IMG/VR virus record: IMGVR_UViG_3300017762_000099
Span: 1 to 20,833 of that record
DNA: 20,833 nt
Strand: one strand, 5' to 3'
From: a virus
The position numbers and the translations under genes were made by a program. Numbering within the stretch: the stretch's first letter is position 1; each line of letters opens with the position of its first letter. Below, one piece after another: positions 15,034-20,833 of this stretch. Below the pieces are notes generated by a model, which was not told the DNA's origin, ran no database searches, and saw only the letters and a program-made list of their open reading frames with translations.

Positions 15034-16179
15034 ATGGCAGCTACAGATATTAAAAGTGTATTAGAGCTTCTTAGAGCAAAAGTTCATAGTGCTGACAGTT
15101 CAACATCTTTAGATGACTTGAACAATATGGTCAAAGCGGCACAGTTAGCTCATACACCAATGGTTCGTCACTACGATAGTGATGGATTGTTACCTACTGC
15201 CACATCTTCAGAAGAACGACTTGCATTCATTACAAGTACTGGCTCTATTAAGATGAACAATGGTCGTAGATGGGAATCTACTACAAGCACACCGTCTGGT
15301 GGTGGCAGTAGCTTCACGATGTTAGGTTCTTCTTATGGTTATGCTGCAGGCTCAATGCCGCCAAGTAATCGAATAGAAAGATATTCCTTTGTTTCAGATG
15401 GTAATGCTACTGATGTTGGTGATATGATATCCTCACGGAAACAGCCGGCTGGGTTATCTAGTTCAGATGCTGGATATAGAATTTCATCCGGCAATTCAAC
15501 AGGTCAACTTACTTCTGAAAAAATGCTTTTTGCATCAGAAGCTTCTTCATCGACTTCTGCTGTAACAGCTAATCGCTCCGGCACGGCTTCACTACATTCA
15601 GCAGACTATGGCTGGTTAGCAGGTAACGGAACCGAGATTACAAAGTATGCATACACTGCAGACACCTTTTCAGCAGAGACTCCGACGCTAGCTGGAACCT
15701 CATATAATATGACTGGAGCATCTTCTGGCACAGCTGGATATGCAATGGGTGGATATCCATTTCCGGGTTCTTTAGGAGGAAATGCAATACAAAAGTTTCC
15801 ATTTGCTAGCGAGGCCGTAACAGAGTCTGGTCATCTATTACAATCGGTTTTCAGAGGTGCCGGCACCTCTTCTGAAACAGATGGCTATCATGCAGGCGGG
15901 CAAGTCGGGCCACCGTGGACATATATAAACGTAATTCAAAAATTTCCATTTTCGTCAGACGGAGATACAACGGATGTGGGTGATTTAGATGCAGGTAGAT
16001 ATAAAAGTCATTCTTCGGGTAATCAAAGCGCCGCATCTGGTTACGATCACGGGGGCTACCCGGCGCCGAGTGGGACATCGAACGTAATTCAAAAATTTCC
16101 ATTTTCATCGAATGGAAACGCTACAGATGTCGGCGACTTGGTTACAGCCAGCTATGGCCACGCGAACAATTTTGTGTAA
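15034..16179 (+). CDS. Propeller-type tail fibre / receptor-binding protein, paralogue B
   Basis: 381 residues, paralogous to the genes on both sides. The N-terminus is the same helical module (VLELLRAKVHSADSSTS, DDLNNMVKAAQ) followed by the LPTATSSEERLAFITSTG module and a Gly/Ser linker. Six repeat units begin near residues 101, 146, 191, 235, 284 and 336. Units 1, 5 and 6 keep the (S)DG-TDVGD core, whereas units 2, 3 and 4 have lost it (FASEASSSTS, YTADTFSAE, FASEAVTES). Units 5 and 6 share a 26-bp exact DNA repeat. The stretch near 16045-16080 is visibly richer in G and C than the rest of the gene. AAGGATA precedes the start. Function is inferred as for paralogue A; a different ligand is likely because the units differ. 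Confidence 0.75.
   Translation: MAATDIKSVLELLRAKVHSADSSTSLDDLNNMVKAAQLAHTPMVRHYDSDGLLPTATSSEERLAFITSTGSIKMNNGRRWESTTSTPSGGGSSFTMLGSSYGYAAGSMPPSNRIERYSFVSDGNATDVGDMISSRKQPAGLSSSDAGYRISSGNSTGQLTSEKMLFASEASSSTSAVTANRSGTASLHSADYGWLAGNGTEITKYAYTADTFSAETPTLAGTSYNMTGASSGTAGYAMGGYPFPGSLGGNAIQKFPFASEAVTESGHLLQSVFRGAGTSSETDGYHAGGQVGPPWTYINVIQKFPFSSDGDTTDVGDLDAGRYKSHSSGNQSAASGYDHGGYPAPSGTSNVIQKFPFSSNGNATDVGDLVTASYGHANNFV
15928..15953 (+). repeat. 26-bp exact direct repeat, copy 1 (propeller paralogue B, unit 5)
   Basis: Identical over 26 bases to 16081-16106 and in the same reading frame, encoding NVIQKFPF. The copies are 153 bases (51 codons) apart, one propeller unit. Mismatches flank both ends. It points to recent unit duplication or gene conversion. 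Confidence 0.85.
16081..16106 (+). repeat. 26-bp exact direct repeat, copy 2 (propeller paralogue B, unit 6)
   Basis: Second copy of the 26-base repeat at 15928-15953, encoding NVIQKFPF at the start of the last unit. The bases just before this copy are GC-rich, unlike those before copy 1. Confidence 0.85.
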
Positions 16180-16190
16180 GGATATAGGAC

Positions 16191-17345
16191 ATGACAATTA
16201 GTTTAACAAATCTTATTGCAGACGTTGAAGCCAAGATTGCTGCTGCTAATAGTTCTACATCTACAGATGAACTATTAAAAATTATTAAAGCAGCCCGAGC
16301 AGCTAACACGATTGCAAACACTTACGATAGCTCAGGCGCAATGCCAGTTGATGCAGCGAATGTAGGTAATGTACTTATGTCTGCTAGTGATAACTTCTTG
16401 TATGTTCTCGATTCTGCTGGTGGTTCATGGTCTTCTATTACTGGATCTGGTGGCGGTGGTAGTAGTAGAACTGCTGGTCAAGGTGCTGCATTTGGATATG
16501 TAATGGGTGGGTACGATGGAGCTACAACAAATGAAATAGGAAAATTTTCACTTACAAGTGGTGCGAATGGCACTGACGCAGGTGATTTAACAGTCGCAAG
16601 ATGGGGGATTGGTGGCGCATCATCTGCTACTCATGGTTATGCAGCTGGTGGCTCAGACGCAGGATATCCTATTGATAAATTTGATTTTGCAACTGATGGA
16701 AATGCGACTGACGTTGGTGATCTTACCTATTCAAATAAGCGGGGTGCCTCAACTATGTCATTAACAGATGGTTACACAATGGGAGGCGAGGATGCAAAGA
16801 ATGAAATTAATAAGTTTTCATTTGCTTCGGACGGCAATGCAACTGATAGAGGTGATTTAAGCTCAGGAAGACAAGGTGCGGGCGGTTCATCTTCTTCTAT
16901 ACACGGTTATACCTCAGGTGGTTCATCAGGGCCATCGCTCATAACGTCTAATAACATCGACAAATTTGCGTTTGCAACAGCAGCAAATGCATCGGTTGTA
17001 GGTGATTTATCAGAAGCTACGCGTAGAACAGCCGGCGGTATTCAATCAACAACTGCTGGTTATACAGCTGGAGGAGAAAGCGGGCCCTCTTATATTAATA
17101 AAATACAAAAAATTTCATTTACATCTGATGGTAATGCATCAGATGTAGGAGATCTCTTAGCTACTATGGCTTTAGGTGCTGGCGTAAGCACTACAGCTGA
17201 AGGCTATATAGCGGGTGGATATCAACCGGGAGGTGGCGATTATAGTAATACAATTCAAAAGTTTCCCTTTGCTGCAGATGGTAATGCAACTGATGTTGCT
17301 GATTTATATAATACACCGCAAAGTCATGCAACTGCTGTAGTCTAA
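16191..17345 (+). CDS. Propeller-type tail fibre / receptor-binding protein, paralogue C
   Basis: 384 residues, the most regular of the three. The N-terminal helical module (LIADVEAKIAAANSSTSTD, ELLKIIKAARAAN) is followed by the MPVDAANVGNVLMSASDN module with LYVLDSAGGSWSSI, then a GSGGGGSS linker. Six units begin near residues 101, 148, 193, 238, 289 and 337 with spacing 45-51. Nearly all keep GY-x-x-GG, the KF-F strand and (D)GNATDVGDL; unit 4 has AANASVVGDL. The protein stops right after the last unit, which suggests a closed propeller rather than a tail beyond it. AAGGATATAGGAC precedes the ATG, the same leader type as paralogues A and B. Fibre function is inferred. Confidence 0.75.
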   Translation: MTISLTNLIADVEAKIAAANSSTSTDELLKIIKAARAANTIANTYDSSGAMPVDAANVGNVLMSASDNFLYVLDSAGGSWSSITGSGGGGSSRTAGQGAAFGYVMGGYDGATTNEIGKFSLTSGANGTDAGDLTVARWGIGGASSATHGYAAGGSDAGYPIDKFDFATDGNATDVGDLTYSNKRGASTMSLTDGYTMGGEDAKNEINKFSFASDGNATDRGDLSSGRQGAGGSSSSIHGYTSGGSSGPSLITSNNIDKFAFATAANASVVGDLSEATRRTAGGIQSTTAGYTAGGESGPSYINKIQKISFTSDGNASDVGDLLATMALGAGVSTTAEGYIAGGYQPGGGDYSNTIQKFPFAADGNATDVADLYNTPQSHATAVV

Positions 17346-17381
17346 TATATAATACTATACAATTACCTTTTGAGATTTATA

Positions 17382-18206
17382 ATGAAACAATTGCATTTTT
17401 GTAGTGGACTTCCCAGAACTGGTTCTACAGTTTTGATGAATATACTTCAACAAAATCCTAATATCTTTACAACAACAACTGATCCGTTTCCAGAAATCCT
17501 AGACTCTAATATTTTGCAGAAGTCTAGGACTAAAGAAAAGTTTCAGGCTATGTCTGCTAAGCAAGCAGATGAAGCTGTTTACGGAATGGCAATGGGTGCT
17601 ACTATTGGTTGGTACGCAGGTCTTACAAAAAAACCTATAGTTATTTCGAAGTCGCGTGAGTGGACACGAATACATCATCTTTTTCCAGATTCCAAACATA
17701 TTGTAATGATTAGAGATTTACGAGATATCGTAGAAAGTTTTGATCGAGTTAACTCAAAGCTAAAGGCTCTTCACACTATTGATAATGAAGGCAGGAACTA
17801 TGCTACAATGTGTGAGGACGAAAAATATAATTATCATTTTACGACATTAAATTCCTTTTCTGATCCTTTACACAATTCACTTCCACGATATATGGAAATG
17901 TTTAATTCAGAAAACGTTAAATTTGTACGATACGAAGATTTTCTTAAAGAGCCAATCTTTATGATTAATCGCATATACGAGGTTCTTGGTATAGATTCTT
18001 ACTTCCACGATCTCGAAAATATTCAACAATCAGAAATGTATGAACACGACAATGCATACTTTTTTGAAAAAACAGATCACCGAGTCAAACAGCAAATGGT
18101 TCCTTGGTCTGAACCTAAGCGTGTACTATCAAATGACTTTCATAACAGAGTTATAGATAACTACGAATGGTTTTATAAAGCATTTTATCCAGAGGTTTTA
18201 TCATGA
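17382..18206 (+). CDS. Sulfotransferase (PAPS-dependent family)
   Basis: 274 residues from the ATG at 17382; an in-frame TTG at 17370 is a less likely start. The N-terminus has the 5'-phosphosulfate-binding loop SGLPRTGSTVL at 8-18. The 3'-phosphate-binding element is IRDLRDIVESF at 110-120, with R111 and S119 in the expected places. FVRYEDFLKEP (181-191) is typical of the C-terminal half. The family transfers sulfate from PAPS to hydroxyls or amines of carbohydrates, tyrosines or small molecules. The substrate is not readable. No signal peptide or membrane segment, so it acts in the cytoplasm. The stop overlaps the oxygenase start (ATGA), so the two enzymes are translationally coupled. Upstream is TATAATA-like sequence (17346-17354), a weak promoter candidate. 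Confidence 0.85.
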   Translation: MKQLHFCSGLPRTGSTVLMNILQQNPNIFTTTTDPFPEILDSNILQKSRTKEKFQAMSAKQADEAVYGMAMGATIGWYAGLTKKPIVISKSREWTRIHHLFPDSKHIVMIRDLRDIVESFDRVNSKLKALHTIDNEGRNYATMCEDEKYNYHFTTLNSFSDPLHNSLPRYMEMFNSENVKFVRYEDFLKEPIFMINRIYEVLGIDSYFHDLENIQQSEMYEHDNAYFFEKTDHRVKQQMVPWSEPKRVLSNDFHNRVIDNYEWFYKAFYPEVLS

Positions 18207-19495
18207 GCGCAGCAGAACACTTTAAAGAACAAAAATATATCTATCTTTCGAATGTAGTATCACGTGAGGATTGCAAAGCACTTACGACCCATATGTATGG
18301 TTTACAAGATGCCGGCAAATTAACAAAAGATCCTCAATGTCCATTATCAGATAGTGTATACGGAGATCCAGTATTTGATACTCTATTGGAAACTCTGGCA
18401 GGTCCGCTATCTAAGCAATTAGGTATTGAGCTTCTACCAGCATACACATACGCTAGAATTTATGCACCAGGTGAAACACTAGTAAAGCATAAAGACAGGC
18501 CATCGTGCGAAATCTCAGGTACAATGACTCTCGGATTCGATCCTGGTTCTGGTATTTGGCCTATTTACTTCGGCAAAGATGATGATGACATCGTGGGTAC
18601 ACCAATTGATATTAATATTGGTGATCTTGTCATGTATCATGGCAATGAGTTAAATCATTGGAGACCTGAATATAAAGGTAAATGGCAAGTACAAGTATTC
18701 TTACATTACGTAGATGCTAATGGTCCACATGCAGATCATGCTTATGATGGGCGCACAAAACTTGGCGTAGACAAGAAAGAAAGCACATTACGTAAGTTCG
18801 AAGATAAACCAGTAAAGGTAGATCAGCCTAAAAAGCAAGTTGCTACTATTAAACCAGAGATGACATCATCCGTTATTAATGACGGCGTTATGATTCGTAC
18901 GTGTGACGATATTTTCCCAGGTGCTGCAACATATCATAGTGGATTTAAACCTGAGCACACATTTAGTCCAGCTGAATGTCAAAAGATTTTAGATCAAAAT
19001 AAAAAGTTGTATCCAGTAAAGTCAACTGTAGGTACAGGCGAAGACGGTGGAACCTATGATCCTAAAGTTAGATCTGTTGATACTTACCATATTGAGCTAA
19101 CAGATGAAACGCGGTGGATCTTCGACAAGATTGCTACTGCTGTAGGTGTCGCTAATTCAGAATATTATAAATTTGATCTATTAGGTATTACTCATTCTTT
19201 ACAGCTCTTGCATTACAAGTCTACTGAGAATGGTCATTATGATTGGCATATTGATTGCGGTGAAGGCAATGCTGCTACAAGAAAGATTTCTCTATCAATT
19301 CCACTTACAGAACGTGATGTGTACGAGGGTGGAAATTTAGAGATTAATAATAATGGAAATGAAATGAAAGCTGTTGATGAACAAGGTTCTATTACCTTCT
19401 TCCCCAGTTATTTACTACATCGCGTTTCTCCAGTAACTAAAGGAGAAAGATGGGTTATTGTTGTTTGGGTTCATGGATCCAATCGGTTTAAATAA
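18203..19495 (+). CDS. Tandem 2-oxoglutarate/Fe(II)-dependent dioxygenase, two domains
   Basis: 430 residues with two separate oxygenase domains joined by a charged linker (~175-225). Domain 1: YARIYAPGETLVKHKDRP with HxD at H96/D98, then GDLVMYHGNELNHWRPE with the probable third iron ligand H152, and WQVQVFLHYVDANG. Domain 2 (~245-430) resembles PKHD/prolyl-4-hydroxylase types: YDWHIDCG with HxD at H349/D351, YEGGNLEI, FFPSYLLHRVSPV with H406, and KGERW with R416 for 2-oxoglutarate. Both sites look complete. The family hydroxylates proteins, lipids, sugars or small molecules. The 4-base ATGA overlap with the sulfotransferase and the place after the fibre genes suggest that both enzymes act on one target. 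The target is inference; the fold is well supported. Confidence 0.88.
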   Translation: MSAAEHFKEQKYIYLSNVVSREDCKALTTHMYGLQDAGKLTKDPQCPLSDSVYGDPVFDTLLETLAGPLSKQLGIELLPAYTYARIYAPGETLVKHKDRPSCEISGTMTLGFDPGSGIWPIYFGKDDDDIVGTPIDINIGDLVMYHGNELNHWRPEYKGKWQVQVFLHYVDANGPHADHAYDGRTKLGVDKKESTLRKFEDKPVKVDQPKKQVATIKPEMTSSVINDGVMIRTCDDIFPGAATYHSGFKPEHTFSPAECQKILDQNKKLYPVKSTVGTGEDGGTYDPKVRSVDTYHIELTDETRWIFDKIATAVGVANSEYYKFDLLGITHSLQLLHYKSTENGHYDWHIDCGEGNAATRKISLSIPLTERDVYEGGNLEINNNGNEMKAVDEQGSITFFPSYLLHRVSPVTKGERWVIVVWVHGSNRFK

Positions 19496-19502
19496 TTTTT
19501 TA

Positions 19503-19510
19503 TATAAATA
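19503..19510 (+). promoter_or_regulatory. T4-type late promoter box before the 19527 gene
   Basis: Perfect TATAAATA, 16 bases before the ATG at 19527. AGGAG at 19517-19521 is the ribosome site. A start a few bases after the box would give a very short leader of roughly 10 bases. Confidence 0.8.
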
Positions 19511-19526
19511 AAGCATAGGAGATATT

Positions 19527-20471
19527 ATGTCGAAGAAAAGTGAAAAAGAAAAGAAATCGACAGAAGTCGCAGTGTTTGAACAGCTTCGTACTGATTTAGA
19601 TATCACTCGCGATATTAGTGGCTTTAGTGTATCAATGAGTGATGTCTTTGGTAAGGGATCATTAGCTACTAAAGAAAGTTTTGGAGGTTTAACCTTTAAG
19701 GAAAATTCTGAGAAAGTCGATTTGGCTATTCAGAATACTAATGAATTACAATCTATTTGGAATCATAGTCATACACAATGGATGTGGAGACATTTGAATT
19801 TAAGTTGGTTGTCGCCTATGAAAAATATGAGACAGATCTCAGCTGAGATCTCTCGTAAGAAAGGCGCACTTAATGAAGCCAAATGGAAACATGTACAAAA
19901 TGAAATTAAGATTAAAAAGATTGAAGAAGAGTTATCAAAACCTGAACTCTTAGAATATTGGAGAGAAGTAGATCTAAAAGTAAAGCTGGCTCAACTTCAA
20001 GAAGGACTTGCAGAGAGTTCAACAGCTATTGAAGGTGCTATGAAAGATCTATTGGCACTTAATGAATTGTATGAACAGTTAAAAGAAAAAGTTTCTGACT
20101 TTAGTGAAGAGGATGTTGAAGCTGAAGAAACACAGTCACATATGAAGAGAAGTATTGTGCAGTGTATTCGTGATATTAGACAAAGTGGTTCTATTACTAA
20201 AGGAGAGCAAGAGTATCTTGAGCAGATTGGTATTAATCCAACAAAGATGCAAAACGTTTTGAGGAATTATGTAAAGAGCGAAGCTGAACAAGATTCGTGG
20301 GATGTTTCAGGTCTTTATACTTTTGTTGATGAAATCGTAGAAGAGCTTGCTAATCGACACAAAGTTGATGAAGTAAGAATGGATCTTCAAGGATTTAAAA
20401 ATGAGTATATTGGTTCAATTACGATGGACAAAAAAGTAGCGCTACTAGGTAATTCAACAGGAGAAGAATAA
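19527..20471 (+). CDS. Unrecognised helical phage protein
   Basis: 314 residues, charged. The first ~12 residues are strongly Lys/Glu/Ser-rich. A Trp-rich segment lies at 78-96 (IWNHSHTQWMWRHLNLSW). A long helical or coiled-coil stretch at ~97-195 contains MRQISAEISRKKGALNEAKW and IKIKKIEEEL. The C-terminal third is also helical (LYTFVDEIVEELANRH). I recall similar proteins in marine T4-like phages without known function, but cannot name a family. It has its own perfect late promoter and a GGAG site, so it is expressed late, and it overlaps the next gene by one base (TAATG). A structural, scaffold or assembly-factor role is a guess from its position. Confidence 0.65.
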   Translation: MSKKSEKEKKSTEVAVFEQLRTDLDITRDISGFSVSMSDVFGKGSLATKESFGGLTFKENSEKVDLAIQNTNELQSIWNHSHTQWMWRHLNLSWLSPMKNMRQISAEISRKKGALNEAKWKHVQNEIKIKKIEEELSKPELLEYWREVDLKVKLAQLQEGLAESSTAIEGAMKDLLALNELYEQLKEKVSDFSEEDVEAEETQSHMKRSIVQCIRDIRQSGSITKGEQEYLEQIGINPTKMQNVLRNYVKSEAEQDSWDVSGLYTFVDEIVEELANRHKVDEVRMDLQGFKNEYIGSITMDKKVALLGNSTGEE

Positions 20472-20803
20472 TGCCAGTAATCGAATATAAGTTTCAGATT
20501 TCTGAAACAGGAAAAAATGTAATCCCAGGCTATGTAGAAGATCGTGGCCATTGGCATAATCCAGCCGATCACACATATGTGGGTTGGGTAAAGGCTGAAG
20601 CTGATCGTGAGTATTGGGTTCCAGATACAATTGAAGAGCTTACAAAAGCTGAAATGGTAACACGTGTACTTGGTATGCATGCTGCTGAGCCAATGAAAGT
20701 TATGGGTGATGATGGTGAGATTTCAGAGGACAACATGACAAATGATCAAGTTACAGCTATGGTTGAAGCTTGGTATGATGCATTTGTGGCGACTAATAGC
20801 TAA
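20471..20803 (+). CDS. Small conserved-type phage protein of unknown function
   Basis: 110 residues, acidic. The N-terminal half has several aromatic residues (YKFQISETGK, GHWHNPADHTYVGWVK, REYWVPD). The C-terminal half is helical (IEELTKAEMVTRVLGMHAAEPM, NDQVTAMVEAWYDAFV). No domain recognised and no membrane segment. It starts in TAATG overlap with the 314-aa protein and ends in TAATG overlap with the next ORF, so it belongs to the same late transcript. Co-transcription suggests, without proving, that the two act together. Confidence 0.6.
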   Translation: MPVIEYKFQISETGKNVIPGYVEDRGHWHNPADHTYVGWVKAEADREYWVPDTIEELTKAEMVTRVLGMHAAEPMKVMGDDGEISEDNMTNDQVTAMVEAWYDAFVATNS

Positions 20804-20833
20804 TGGAAGAAATGATTGCGAGCAAGCTCGAGG
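20803..20833 (+). CDS. Start of a further ORF, cut by the window edge
   Basis: ATG at 20803 overlaps the upstream stop (TAATG) and is open to the end of the window: MEEMIASKLE. Too short to assign. In T4 the genes after gp20 are the prohead core genes 67 and 68 and the protease gene 21, so a core-type protein is one possibility. Confidence 0.5.
   Translation, partial: MEEMIASKLE

Noticed and set aside
13738-17345. Diversity-generating retroelement acting on the fibre repeats
   Set aside because: No reverse transcriptase, template repeat or adenine-biased variable region is visible in the window; the repeats differ as ordinary protein units do.
17346-17354. Promoter before the sulfotransferase (TATATAATA)
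   Set aside because: It is one base short of the late box and AT-rich sequence is common here; kept only as a weak remark.
19491-19502. Intrinsic terminator after the oxygenase gene (T-run)
   Set aside because: A run of six Ts is present but no convincing GC-rich stem precedes it.

Overview
This window is part of the late structural region of a T4-like contractile-tailed phage (myovirus). The evidence is the run of recognisable T4 homologues in T4 order, all on the + strand: gp13, gp14, gp15, gp16, gp17, gp18, gp19, gp20. The AT-rich bases, the LamG and propeller fibre proteins and the small accessory genes resemble marine T4-like phages (cyanophage or pelagiphage type). The host cannot be named from this window. 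I see no tRNA, CRISPR array, insertion sequence or integrase, and no stretch over 300 bases without a gene.

Layout. 1-1794 is the 3' part of a repetitive fibre protein whose 5' end lies outside the window. 1796-4270 is a second adhesin-like protein with three LamG-type units. 4270-6875 holds neck genes gp13 and gp14, a 63-aa membrane protein, and the tail completion protein gp15. 6887-7309 is a staphylococcal-nuclease-like protein overlapping the small terminase gp16. gp17 (large terminase) follows at 7627-9231. After an 81-bp gap carrying a late promoter come gp18 (sheath), gp19 (tube) and gp20 (portal), with a strong hairpin between gp19 and gp20.

13155-19495 is an accessory fibre block: a small unknown protein, three paralogous proteins each predicted to form a six-unit propeller behind a shared helical N-terminus, then a PAPS-type sulfotransferase overlapping (ATGA) a protein with two 2-oxoglutarate/Fe(II) oxygenase domains. 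In T4, prohead genes directly follow gp20, so this block sits at an unusual place. 19527-20803 holds two unrecognised proteins behind their own late promoter, and a further ORF starts at 20803 and runs off the window.

Regulation. Perfect T4-type late boxes (TATAAATA) lie in the gaps before gp18, before the accessory fibre block and before the last gene pair; a one-mismatch box (GATAAATA) lies before gp20. Most genes are packed with 1-26 nt overlaps or short gaps with AAGG/GGAG-type ribosome binding sites. The most interesting hypothesis is that the sulfotransferase and double oxygenase form a small modification cassette co-expressed with the three propeller fibres, acting on the fibres or on the host surface they bind.
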